A stretch of 48,111 nucleotides of DNA from Fictibacillus solisalsi (GTDB taxonomy: Bacteria > Bacillota > Bacilli > Bacillales > Fictibacillaceae): positions 1 to 48,111 of the forward strand of contig NZ_FNHW01000010.1 of assembly GCF_900103485.1 (NCBI RefSeq), written 5' to 3'. The translations under genes and the position numbers were made by a program. Below are positions 23,844 to 31,768 of the stretch, in pieces; positions within the stretch are counted from its first letter, which is position 1; every line of letters begins with the position of its first letter. The notes under the pieces were generated by a model, which did no database searches, was not told the origin of the DNA, and was given only the letters and a program-made list of their open reading frames with translations.

Positions 23844-23904
23844 TGTAAAGCGCTTACATTTTGAATCATCGTTGATAACAAATGATGTGAGACCCAACTA
23901 ACAA
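23844..23904 (-). promoter_or_regulatory. Candidate promoter and cre-like site of the PTS-transketolase operon
   Basis: On the minus strand TTGTTA (23899-23904), 18-base spacer, TGTTAT (23875-23880). Just downstream is TGTAAGCGCTTTACA (23844-23858), a near-palindrome that would be an ideal cre but for one extra base between half-sites. It would suit CcpA repression, but the spacing makes this uncertain. Confidence 0.4.
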
Positions 23905-23952
23905 AATTGGGATGAAAGCGAAATTTTACTTTTTACTCTAAAGAAAAAAAAC

Positions 23953-23983
23953 AAAAAAAGACACCCTTAACAGGTGTCTTTTT
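23953..23983 (-). terminator. Terminator of glyA
   Basis: On the minus strand AAAAAGACACC pairs with GGTGTCTTTTT, followed by more T, 12 bases after glyA. Confidence 0.9.
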
Positions 23984-23994
23984 CAAACTCTTTC

Positions 23995-25230
23995 TTATTC
24001 GTAAAGCTTGTACTTTCCGGCAAGCGCTGCAACACGTTCGCTTGCTTCCTTCAAGGTAGCTTCGTTTTCAGGGTTTTTAACAACAAGGGCAATGAGGGAT
24101 GCAATTTCATCCATGTCTTCGAGGCCAAAACCGCGAGACGTAACAGCTGCCGTACCGATACGGATACCGCTTGTTACAAACGGGCTCTCTTGATCAAACG
24201 GAATCGTGTTTTTGTTTACGGTAATTCCAATATCATCGAGCGCCTTCTCTGCAATTTTCCCTGTAATGCCGAGTTTGCTTACATCAATAAGAATCAAATG
24301 GTTATCCGTTCCGCCGGACACCAATGTGATGCCTTCTTTAGTTAGGGAATCAGCAAGTCGTTTCGCATTATCAACGATTTGCTGTGCATACGTTTTGAAG
24401 TCATCTGACAATGCTTCTCCAAAGGCCACCGCCTTTGCCGCAATCACGTGCATAAGAGGTCCGCCCTGAATTCCAGGGAAAATGGACTTGTCGATCTTCT
24501 TGGCAAACTCTTCTTTACAAAGAATCATTCCGCCGCGCGGACCGCGAAGTGTTTTATGGGTAGTAGTTGTTACAAAATCAGCGTAAGGAACCGGATTTTC
24601 ATGAAGACCAGTTGCTACAAGTCCTGCAATGTGCGCCATATCAACCATTAAATAAGCTCCGACTTCATCCGCAATTTCGCGGAACTTCTTGAAGTCAATC
24701 GCTCTTGGATATGCACTTGCACCGGCAACAATCAGTTTCGGCTTATTTTCAAGCGCTTTTTGGCGGACATCTTCATAGTCAATAAGGTGTGATTCTTCGT
24801 TCACGCCATATTCAACAAAGTTATAAAGCTCGCCTGAAAAGTTAACCGGACTTCCGTGAGTCAAATGCCCGCCGTGGGACAGGTTCATTCCAAGGACTGT
24901 ATCGCCCGGCTTTAGAATGGTAAAATACACAGCCATGTTCGCCTGTGCACCGGAGTGAGGCTGAACGTTGACATGCTCCGCTCCAAAGATTTTCTTGGCA
25001 CGGTCTCTTGCGAGGTTCTCTGCCACGTCAACATATTCGCATCCTCCGTAATAACGGCGGCCCGGATATCCCTCTGCATACTTGTTGGTGAGGACCGATC
25101 CTTGCGCCTCCATTACCGCTTCACTTACAAAGTTTTCTGATGCAATGAGTTCAATTTTATTCCGCTGACGTCCGAGTTCGTCTTGTATAGCAGCAAAAAC
25201 TTCTTGATCTTGAACAGCTAGCTTTTTCAA
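23995..25230 (-). CDS. glyA: Serine hydroxymethyltransferase
   Basis: A 411-residue PLP enzyme that converts serine and tetrahydrofolate to glycine and methylene-THF, the main one-carbon source for purine and thymidylate synthesis. The PLP lysine is Lys226 in [24 protein letters not shown] and [14 protein letters not shown] are family blocks. An extended -10 (TGTTACAAT) and a PurBox pair lie upstream. AAGGGG precedes the ATG. It is normally next to upp in Bacillus; here the PTS operon and bdbDC intervene. Confidence 0.98.
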   Translation of the reverse strand: MKKLAVQDQEVFAAIQDELGRQRNKIELIASENFVSEAVMEAQGSVLTNKYAEGYPGRRYYGGCEYVDVAENLARDRAKKIFGAEHVNVQPHSGAQANMAVYFTILKPGDTVLGMNLSHGGHLTHGSPVNFSGELYNFVEYGVNEESHLIDYEDVRQKALENKPKLIVAGASAYPRAIDFKKFREIADEVGAYLMVDMAHIAGLVATGLHENPVPYADFVTTTTHKTLRGPRGGMILCKEEFAKKIDKSIFPGIQGGPLMHVIAAKAVAFGEALSDDFKTYAQQIVDNAKRLADSLTKEGITLVSGGTDNHLILIDVSKLGITGKIAEKALDDIGITVNKNTIPFDQESPFVTSGIRIGTAAVTSRGFGLEDMDEIASLIALVVKNPENEATLKEASERVAALAGKYKLYE

Positions 25231-25273
25231 GTTTGTGCATCCCCTTCGTGTTAAAAGTCCTTAATTCATGTTC

Positions 25274-25282
25274 ATTGTAACA
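25274..25282 (-). promoter_or_regulatory. Extended -10 promoter of glyA
   Basis: TGTTACAAT on the minus strand, about 45 bases before the start. There is no good -35, as is common for extended -10 promoters. Confidence 0.6.
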
Positions 25283-25338
25283 TAGCTTTTCAGTGTTTTG
25301 TTAGGTCACTTTTAATTGATAGCGGATACATTTTTGAT

Positions 25339-25384
25339 ATTTTCCGAACGCTAATACATAAAGCGTTATAAATGTACGGAAATT
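25339..25384 (-). promoter_or_regulatory. Probable PurR PurBox pair upstream of glyA
   Basis: On the plus strand TTTTCCGAACGCT is followed by AATGTACGGAAAT, the inverted partner (CCGAAC and GTACGG, the second with one change from GTTCGG), with 24 bases between the cores. Paired, inverted CCGAAC boxes about this far apart bind the purine repressor PurR in B. subtilis, where glyA is a known target. Confidence 0.65.
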
Positions 25385-25410
25385 CACTGATATTGGAAGC
25401 CGTTAAATCC

Positions 25411-25440
25411 AAAAACAGGAAAGGGTTAGCCCTTTCCTGT
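25411..25440 (-). terminator. Terminator of gntK
   Basis: On the minus strand ACAGGAAAGGG pairs perfectly with CCCTTTCCTGT around a 4-nt loop, followed by TTTT, 9 bases after the stop. Confidence 0.9.
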
Positions 25441-25448
25441 CTCTTGTC

Positions 25449-26996
25449 TTAATGTTCGAGCCGCTTTCGCTGATACTCTGCAATATTATGATAATCCTCT
25501 TCAAGGCTTCTGGATACAGAAAGAAAAATTGACATAAGCTCCTGGTACGTCTCAACGTTTTCAGGATTTGGCGTATGCTGATGCGTGCTTCCCACCATGT
25601 CCGATACGATTGAGAAATCCTCAATTTCATCCAATGCATACAAACCGAGAATGACGGCACCAAGACAAGAGCTTTCAAAGCTTTCCGGTATGGTTACATC
25701 CTGGTTAAAGATATCGGCCATCATCTGGCGCCAAAGGGCGGAACGGGCGAAGCCGCCTGTTGCCTGTACCCCTTTCGGAATTCCGATGAGTTCCTGAAGC
25801 GCCAGAAGAACACTGTACAGGTTAAAAATGACCCCTTCAAGCACCGCACGGATCATATGCTCCTTTTTATGATAAAGCGCCAGTCCAAAGAAGGAACCTC
25901 TTGCATTGGCGTTCCAAAGCGGAGCACGTTCTCCTGCCATATAAGGATGGAACAAAAGGCCGTCTGCACCTGCGGAAACCTTCTCGGCAATCTCAGTCAA
26001 TACTTCATAAGGATCAAGCCCAAGGCGTTTTGCCGTTTCTGATTCGGCTGCGCCAAACTGGTCTCTGACCCAACGGAACGTCATGCCCCCGTTGTTGACA
26101 GGACCTCCGATGACCCAATGGTTTTCCGTAAGCGCATAACAAAATGTCCGGCCTTTTTGGTCGGTGATCGGTTTTTCGCTCACCGTACGAATGGCGCCGC
26201 TCGTACCGATGGTCACTGCCACCACTCCAGGATCAATCGCGTTCACACCCAGGTTTGAGAGAACGCCGTCACTGGCACCAATCACGAATGGGGTATCTTT
26301 TTGAATGCCGAGCTTTTCTGCCATTTCCGTTGGAAGACCTTTAACCACGTGTGTGGTCGGCACCAGTGTGGACAACTTGTCGCTGGTGATTCCGGCAATT
26401 TTTAATGCTTCCTCATCCCACTCCAGTTTTTCCAGGTTCATCATCCCGGTAGCTGAAGCGATAGAATGGTCAATCAGGAATTCGCCAAACAGCTTATGAA
26501 ATACATACTCCTTGATTCCGATAAATTTATGAGCGACATCGTATGCTTCCTTCAGCTCATTTTTCATCCAAAGGAGCTTGGTCAGTGGTGACATCGGATG
26601 AATAGGGGTTCCTGTCCTCAGATACACTTCATGCCCATTCAGTTCGTTTTTAATTTTCTCAGCGTAGTCAGCCCCCCGGTTATCTGCCCAGGTTATGCTT
26701 TTGGTCAGCGCTTTCCCTTTTTCGTCCACTGCAATCACACTGTGCATCGCCGAACTGAACGACACCAATTGAAGGTCATTTGGTGAAATCAGGCTTTCTG
26801 CCATTGTCCTGTTGATGCACGCGAACACGGCCCGCAAAATTTCCTCCGGTTCCTGCTCTGCAGTAGACGGTGTCGGACTCAATAACGGATAGCCAACGGT
26901 ATGCTGGGAAATGACTGTACCTTTCCGGTCAAAAAGAACAGCCTTTGTGCTTGTCGTACCGATGTCCACACCCATCAAGTATTTGTTTTGATCCAT
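25449..26996 (-). CDS. gntK: Gluconokinase (FGGY family)
   Basis: A 515-residue FGGY kinase that phosphorylates gluconate to 6-phosphogluconate. It has the N-terminal phosphate loop GVDIGTTSTKAVLFD, the middle GASDGVLSNLG and the C-terminal signature stretch GGFARSALWRQMMADIF. The neighbouring 6-phosphogluconate dehydrogenase supports the gluconate assignment over xylulose. Start 26996 (MDQNKYL) was preferred because AGGATGG stands at proper distance; the ATG at 27005 abuts AAAGG. A terminator lies between gnd and this gene, yet the promoter in the gap is not obvious. No gluconate permease gene is in the cluster. Confidence 0.85.
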   Translation of the reverse strand: MDQNKYLMGVDIGTTSTKAVLFDRKGTVISQHTVGYPLLSPTPSTAEQEPEEILRAVFACINRTMAESLISPNDLQLVSFSSAMHSVIAVDEKGKALTKSITWADNRGADYAEKIKNELNGHEVYLRTGTPIHPMSPLTKLLWMKNELKEAYDVAHKFIGIKEYVFHKLFGEFLIDHSIASATGMMNLEKLEWDEEALKIAGITSDKLSTLVPTTHVVKGLPTEMAEKLGIQKDTPFVIGASDGVLSNLGVNAIDPGVVAVTIGTSGAIRTVSEKPITDQKGRTFCYALTENHWVIGGPVNNGGMTFRWVRDQFGAAESETAKRLGLDPYEVLTEIAEKVSAGADGLLFHPYMAGERAPLWNANARGSFFGLALYHKKEHMIRAVLEGVIFNLYSVLLALQELIGIPKGVQATGGFARSALWRQMMADIFNQDVTIPESFESSCLGAVILGLYALDEIEDFSIVSDMVGSTHQHTPNPENVETYQELMSIFLSVSRSLEEDYHNIAEYQRKRLEH

Positions 26997-27083
26997 GCTT
27001 TCCATCCTTTCCGGCCTTGCCCTTTCCTTCTCAGCTTTTAGTATGCTTCTAAAGTTAAATTAAACATACATGAAGAGCTGATG

Positions 27084-27120
27084 AAAAAGAAGAGGGTGAC
27101 ATGCAGTGTACGTCACCCTC
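27084..27120 (-). terminator. Terminator between gnd and gntK
   Basis: On the minus strand GAGGGTGAC pairs perfectly with GTCACCCTC around an 11-nt loop, followed by TTCTTTTTC. It suggests that gntK is only partly co-transcribed with gnd. Confidence 0.8.
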
Positions 27121-27132
27121 CTGGTTTGCCAT

Positions 27133-28029
27133 TTATTTTTTAACCACTGCATGTCCGCCAAATTCATTGCGCAGCGCCGCAACCACTTTACCAGTAAATG
27201 TGTCATCTTCAAGTGAACGGTTGCGCATCATGAGGGATAGAGCGATAACCGGTGCAGGGACTTGAAGATCCAGTGCTGCTTCCACGGTCCATTTCCCTTC
27301 ACCGGAAGCGTGCATTACGCCTTTGATTCCTTCCAGCTTAGGATCCTTGGAGAATGCGCTTTGTGTTAATTCCATGAGCCAAGAGCGGATTACAGAACCA
27401 TGGTTCCACATTTTAGCAACCGCTTCATAATCATAATCAAATTCACTTTTTTCTAGGATTTCAAAGCCTTCTGCAATAGCTTGCATCATGCCGTATTCAA
27501 TCCCGTTATGCACCATTTTCAAGAAATGTCCGCTTCCCACTTTTCCTGTGTACAGGTAACCATTTTCTATAGAAAGGTCTTTAAAGGCAGGTTCAATGAT
27601 TTCGAATACTTCAGGATCGGCACCAATCATCGTGCAAGCACCATTACGTGCACCTTCTGTACCACCGCTTGTGCCGACATCCACAAAGTGAAGGCCTTTT
27701 TCTTTCAATTCTTCCGCCCGGCGGAGTGTATCTTTATAATTAGAGTTTCCTCCATCGATCACGATGTCGCCAGGCTCCAGGACACTTTTGAGTTCAGTAA
27801 GTACATCTTCAGTAATGTTTCCCGCAGGTACCATCATCCAAACTACGCGCGGTGTGTTTAATCCGCTGACAAGTTCTTTAATGCTATAAGCGCCAGTCGC
27901 TCCGTCGTTTGCGATATTTTTAACTTGTTCATGGTTTACATCTGTTGCCACCACTTCATGTCCGTGGTCCAAAAGATTAAGAACAAGATTGTAACCCATC
28001 TTACCTAAGCCAATCATTCCGATTTGCAT
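27133..28029 (-). CDS. 6-phosphogluconate dehydrogenase, short (YqeC-like) type
   Basis: A 298-residue decarboxylating 6-phosphogluconate dehydrogenase that yields ribulose-5-phosphate. The Rossmann motif GLGKMG is at the N terminus; DGGNSNYKDT, VGTSGGTEGARNGA, GSGHFLKMVHNGIEYGMMQAIAEG are family blocks with the catalytic Lys and Asn. The length is about 300 rather than 470, the short class such as B. subtilis YqeC. After the second beta strand an Asp (VVATDVN) suggests preference for NAD over NADP. It is divergent from the RpiR regulator with shared control sites. Confidence 0.93.
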   Translation of the reverse strand: MQIGMIGLGKMGYNLVLNLLDHGHEVVATDVNHEQVKNIANDGATGAYSIKELVSGLNTPRVVWMMVPAGNITEDVLTELKSVLEPGDIVIDGGNSNYKDTLRRAEELKEKGLHFVDVGTSGGTEGARNGACTMIGADPEVFEIIEPAFKDLSIENGYLYTGKVGSGHFLKMVHNGIEYGMMQAIAEGFEILEKSEFDYDYEAVAKMWNHGSVIRSWLMELTQSAFSKDPKLEGIKGVMHASGEGKWTVEAALDLQVPAPVIALSLMMRNRSLEDDTFTGKVVAALRNEFGGHAVVKK

Positions 28030-28069
28030 GTGTTACTTCCCCTTTCAAACAAGCTCAATTTGAAGCTTA

Positions 28070-28137
28070 TGAAAATTATTTTCTTCACTACTCATTATAT
28101 ACTAAAATTTTTTCCGTTTACAAGAAATTAATTTTCA
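28070..28137. promoter_or_regulatory. Inverted operator pair in the gnd/rpiR divergent promoter
   Basis: TGAAAATTATTTTCTT (28070-28085) and, on the other strand, TGAAAATTAATTTCTT (28122-28137) differ at one base of 16. Their centres are 52 bases apart, about five helical turns. The first covers the likely start point of the gnd promoter, the second fills the spacer of the regulator's promoter. They are probably the binding sites of the RpiR-family protein encoded next to them. Confidence 0.65.
28094..28123 (-). promoter_or_regulatory. SigA promoter of gnd
   Basis: On the minus strand TTGTAA (28118-28123), 18-base spacer, perfect TATAAT (28094-28099). Confidence 0.75.
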
Positions 28138-28146
28138 TATTATGAT
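28117..28146 (+). promoter_or_regulatory. SigA promoter of the rpiR-family gene
   Basis: TTTACA (28117-28122), 18-base spacer, TATGAT (28141-28146). Its -35 overlaps the -35 of the divergent gnd promoter. Confidence 0.7.
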
Positions 28147-28184
28147 AGAGCCAAACGTCTCAAAGAAGAAAGGTAGAACGATAC

Positions 28185-29033
28185 ATGGCCGCTTCAAACT
28201 GTTTAGCCAAGATTCGCTCTTCTTACGGCATGTTGAGCGAAAAAGAAAAAAAGATAGCGGATATGATACTTGAAGATCCGCAAAATATCATCCATTCAAG
28301 TATTAATGAGGTCGCTGACCGTCTGGAAGTAGCCGATGCAACCGTCTTCCGCTTCTGCAAACGCCTTGGATTCAAAGGATTCCAGGCACTTAAAATCGCG
28401 CTTGCCTCTGACGTTGTCGGGCCATTGCAGGACATCCATGAAACGATTCTGGAAACGGACAGTCCCGCTCAGGTAGCGGAAAAGGTCTTTCAATCCAACA
28501 TCCGCACCCTGGAAGACACGCGGCGGATGCTTGATGAAAAAAATTTTCAGGATGCCGTAGACTGCCTTCTTTCAGCTGCCAAGATCGAATTTTACGGAAA
28601 CGGCGGTTCAGGAATTATTGCCATGGATGCCCACCATAAATTCATACGCACAGGAAAGCAAAGCATCGCCTACACCGACACCCATTTTCAGCTTATGTCT
28701 GCTTCCCAGCTCACAGAGCGTGATGCCGCCGTGTTCATTTCCCACTCCGGAACGAACAAGGATCTATTGCAGGTGCTCTCGGTTGCCAAAGAAAATGGCT
28801 GCCGCACCATATCATTGACCGACTACGCCAAGTCACCGCTCAGTGAAAAGTCGGACATTTCCCTTCATACCATCGCCACGGAAACAGAATTCCGCTCGGA
28901 GGCCCTGTCATCCAGGATCGCTCAGCTGAGCGTCATTGATGCCCTTTATGTCAACGTGATGATGGCCGGAAAGGAAGCCGCAAAAGAATCGCTTCAGCGG
29001 ATGCGCTCTGCGATTTCCGAAAAGAAGTTTTAA
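28185..29033 (+). CDS. RpiR-family transcriptional regulator
   Basis: A 282-residue regulator: an N-terminal RpiR helix-turn-helix (residues about 1-80, with SINEVADRLEVADATVFRFCKRLGFKGFQALK) and a C-terminal SIS sugar-phosphate-binding domain (about 125-255, with IEFYGNGGSGIIAMDAHHKF and AAVFISHSGTNKDLLQV). The effector is probably a phosphosugar such as 6-phosphogluconate, judged from the divergent gnd and gntK genes. AGAAAGG precedes the ATG. It shares a terminator with ywlG. Confidence 0.9.
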   Translation: MAASNCLAKIRSSYGMLSEKEKKIADMILEDPQNIIHSSINEVADRLEVADATVFRFCKRLGFKGFQALKIALASDVVGPLQDIHETILETDSPAQVAEKVFQSNIRTLEDTRRMLDEKNFQDAVDCLLSAAKIEFYGNGGSGIIAMDAHHKFIRTGKQSIAYTDTHFQLMSASQLTERDAAVFISHSGTNKDLLQVLSVAKENGCRTISLTDYAKSPLSEKSDISLHTIATETEFRSEALSSRIAQLSVIDALYVNVMMAGKEAAKESLQRMRSAISEKKF

Positions 29034-29105
29034 AAAGGCAAGTAAAAGTTGCACCTCCCGGATTTTAGTCACCATTTCTATAATTCAGATGCGGTTCTCA
29101 AACAG

Positions 29106-29145
29106 AAAAAACCGCCCGAGCTTAAAGGAGCAGGGCGGTTTTTTT
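29106..29145. terminator. Bidirectional terminator between rpiR-family gene and ywlG
   Basis: AAAAAACCGCCC pairs with GGGCGGTTTTTT around a 16-nt loop, with U-tracts in both directions. Confidence 0.85.
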
Positions 29146-29151
29146 GATCTA

Positions 29152-29724
29152 TTAAAAGCAGCGGATATCTTCTTTTGACGGATAGACGGCCCGCTCCCCG
29201 CCAATGAGTTTCGGGCGGGTTTTGGCAAGCGTTACATGCGCTTCACCAATGCTTTTTACTTCCGTTCTTACCGGTACGGCGACATGCTTCAGATGCATGC
29301 CAATAAAGGTATCTCCAATATCAATCCCTGCATCTGCCTTGATGAATTCCACCATCACCGGATCTTCAAAATGGTGGAAAGCATAGGTTGCCAGAGCTCC
29401 GCCCGCCGATCTTGCCGGCACCACACGGACCTCTTCCAGCATGAGCCTGTCGGCCGTTCCCCGCTCGACCACAAGGGCTCGGTTCAAGTGCTCGCAGCAT
29501 TGGACAGCTACAGCCACCCGGGTTTCTTCTTGAAACATTTTAACTCCATTAAAAAGCGCCTGTGCGACTTCCATTGTCCCTGAAGTGCCTATTCTTCCAC
29601 CTGTCACTTCACTTGTACTTGCTCCGACTACCAGCAGCTGTCCCGGTTTTAGCGCCGCCTGTTTTTGTAAATCGGATAAGGCATGATAGACCTGCTTCTC
29701 TACGTTTTGCAGCTGGTCACTCAT
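29152..29724 (-). CDS. ywlG: YwlG, DUF436/TIGR01440 family protein
   Basis: A 190-residue conserved protein found next to ywlF in Bacillus. Family blocks are [64 protein letters not shown] and [16 protein letters not shown]. The biochemical function is not known. Start 29724 (MSDQLQ) fits the family's N terminus, though the AGAAGGG site is about 12 bases away; upstream in-frame starts would add residues not in homologues. Confidence 0.85.
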   Translation of the reverse strand: MSDQLQNVEKQVYHALSDLQKQAALKPGQLLVVGASTSEVTGGRIGTSGTMEVAQALFNGVKMFQEETRVAVAVQCCEHLNRALVVERGTADRLMLEEVRVVPARSAGGALATYAFHHFEDPVMVEFIKADAGIDIGDTFIGMHLKHVAVPVRTEVKSIGEAHVTLAKTRPKLIGGERAVYPSKEDIRCF

Positions 29725-29788
29725 TGGTTGAATCTTCCCTTCTTTTAAGGCGCAGATTTTAAGCTCCATCACCTTTTCTTTGCAGCAT

Positions 29789-30244
29789 TTATACTCGCTC
29801 GCTGCTTCTCTCCTCATAATCTGAAATTTTGCCCACACGTCTGCCGTGCCTGCCGCCTTCATATTCTGTGGTCAGCCATACTTTGGCAATTTCCAGAGCT
29901 AGTCCAGGTCCAATGACCCTCTCACCCATGGCCAGTACATTACTGTCATTATGCAGGCGTGTTGCTTTGGCACTGAACAGGTCATGTACAAGAGCACAGC
30001 GGATGCCTTTGACTTTGTTGGCCGTTATACTCATACCTATTCCCGTCCCGCAGATTAATATACCTCGATCTGCCTCATTCCTGGCTACCATTTCAGCCAC
30101 AGGAATCGCGTAATCCGGATAGTCAACGGAGGTGCTGCATTCGCATCCCGCATCAAACACTTCCATTCCCATTTTCTGCATCATCTCGATGATTTCTTGG
30201 CGAAGCTCTACTCCTGCATGGTCTGAACCTATGGCTACTCTCAT
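29789..30244 (-). CDS. rpiB: Ribose-5-phosphate isomerase B
   Basis: A 151-residue isomerase (YwlF in B. subtilis) that interconverts ribose-5-phosphate and ribulose-5-phosphate. It opens with [14 protein letters not shown]; the active cysteine is Cys65 in [13 protein letters not shown] and the phosphate-binding [22 protein letters not shown] follows. AGGAGGAG precedes the ATG. Together with gnd and the split transketolase it adds to pentose-phosphate capacity in this region. Confidence 0.95.
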   Translation of the reverse strand: MRVAIGSDHAGVELRQEIIEMMQKMGMEVFDAGCECSTSVDYPDYAIPVAEMVARNEADRGILICGTGIGMSITANKVKGIRCALVHDLFSAKATRLHNDSNVLAMGERVIGPGLALEIAKVWLTTEYEGGRHGRRVGKISDYEERSSERV

Positions 30245-30338
30245 CTTCTCCTCCTGTAAATTCTGTAGTCTATTCGATTTTAAATCGATTTCCCCTTCGT
30301 TTCAACCAGTCGCGGCAGACACCCCGGAGCAAAACGGT

Positions 30339-30953
30339 TTATATTTTTTCCAGCAGTTTATGGATGAGTGATTCAAGCTCTTCTCTGGTCTGCCTGTAAA
30401 TCTCGATATCTCCCCCAAACGGATCGGTCACATCAAGCGAAGGAAGCTCCTGTTCCATAGAAGCGATCTTTTCTTTAAATGGAGCAATGGCTCGTTCAAA
30501 TTCTTCCTGAACTGCCTGTTTGTCTTCACCAGCCTGGTTCCATTTGCTATTATAGAACACCCGTAAGGTTTCGATTTCGGCATACGCCTGATGAAGTTCA
30601 GAGAGCCTTTGTTCATAGTCTTCGTTTTGATAAATAAATTCCTTTAGCGTGTAAACCTTGTCCACCACTTCCGGGAACCGATTGCACAACGCATGCTTAT
30701 GGCTTTCGGTCATTGTCAGAATAAGGTCCGCCCAATCCATCAGTGTCCGGGTCACCGGCTTTGATTCATGGTTGAATGGAATACCTTTTTCAGACATGGC
30801 GGTTAAAGCATTTGAACTTGCCCCTGCCCCTTCGGCTGCGAACACTCCCGCTGACCGCACCTGAAGGTTTCCATTGCCGAGATGCCTCAGAAGAGCGGCG
30901 GCCATCGGACTTCTGCATGTATTTCCAGTACAGACAAATAGTATATTTTTCAT
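30339..30953 (-). CDS. ywlE: Protein-arginine phosphatase YwlE, with an extra ~60-residue insert
   Basis: A 204-residue low-molecular-weight phosphatase that removes phosphate from arginine residues marked by McsB. The active loop CTGNTCRS (Cys8-Ser15) has the Thr12 that gives arginine specificity in YwlE. The general-acid loop is DPFGGDIEIYRQTREELE (Asp177). The B. subtilis protein is about 150 residues; here residues about 108-172, just before the Asp loop, are an added charged, helix-prone segment (EDYEQRLSELHQAYAEIETL and similar). Start 30953 follows AGAGGTGG; the longer ORF is not needed. Confidence 0.9.
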   Translation of the reverse strand: MKNILFVCTGNTCRSPMAAALLRHLGNGNLQVRSAGVFAAEGAGASSNALTAMSEKGIPFNHESKPVTRTLMDWADLILTMTESHKHALCNRFPEVVDKVYTLKEFIYQNEDYEQRLSELHQAYAEIETLRVFYNSKWNQAGEDKQAVQEEFERAIAPFKEKIASMEQELPSLDVTDPFGGDIEIYRQTREELESLIHKLLEKI

Positions 30954-31033
30954 GGGGTTACCACCTCTTATTTTTGAAAGTCTACTTTTAGTATAAAAAA
31001 AGATTGGCCTGTACGCCAATCGTTCCTTCATAT

Positions 31034-31591
31034 TTAAAACGGAAACAAAAGCTTGATCCCAAAAGCGAGTAAAATCAGGCCACCCAAAGCCTCACTGTAT
31101 GAGCCGAGCCACTTTTGCACTTTACGCCCCATCATCAGCCCGCACCAGGTCAGCAGCATGCTCATAAATCCAAACATAAAAATGGTTAGTGCGATTTTGG
31201 CTCCATAAATGCCAAGACTTAAACCGACGGAAAAGCTGTCAAGGCTTGCACTTAGTGCAAACAGCAGCAGTCCAAAGCCGACTGGCGTAACAAATGGCTC
31301 ATTCTCAGGTTTAAAGGAGGAACGGATCATCTGAAAGCCGAGAAGCAGCAGCAGGCATCCGCCGATAATGGCTGCAATTCCTCCAAAGTGAGAGGAAATT
31401 TGCTTTCCAAGCAGCAATCCCCCAAGCGGCATGCCCATGTGAAACAACCCGATTACCACACCAATTTTAATGATTTGTTTCATCCTTAACCGGAGCATCC
31501 CCATACCCAGTCCGATAGAAAAGGCATCCATCCCGAGAGCAAAAGACATAACCCATAAGGTCAGCCATTCTCCTATGGTCACAACATCCAT
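31034..31591 (-). CDS. mntP: Manganese efflux pump MntP
   Basis: A 185-residue protein with six membrane helices built as two repeats. Each repeat carries the metal-site Asp: [14 protein letters not shown] in the first and [16 protein letters not shown] in the second. It exports Mn2+ and lies at the ywlD position of the B. subtilis order. AAGGGGG precedes the ATG. No yybP-ykoY riboswitch is visible in the gap 31592-31768; a weak TTGATG-N17-TGTACT may be its promoter. Confidence 0.9.
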   Translation of the reverse strand: MDVVTIGEWLTLWVMSFALGMDAFSIGLGMGMLRLRMKQIIKIGVVIGLFHMGMPLGGLLLGKQISSHFGGIAAIIGGCLLLLLGFQMIRSSFKPENEPFVTPVGFGLLLFALSASLDSFSVGLSLGIYGAKIALTIFMFGFMSMLLTWCGLMMGRKVQKWLGSYSEALGGLILLAFGIKLLFPF

Positions 31592-31768
31592 TTACGTTCC
31601 CCCTTAGTCCGCTAGTACAACCTTATGCGCGTCCTACATCAATTAGAATGAGCGTGGAGGGGTTTCTAAAAAAAACAATGGACAATCAAATTTCGACATA
31701 AGCAGGGATATGGTTTTTTTTACCGTAAATAACAATAGTAGAAAAACGGAAGAATCGGAGGCGATTTC

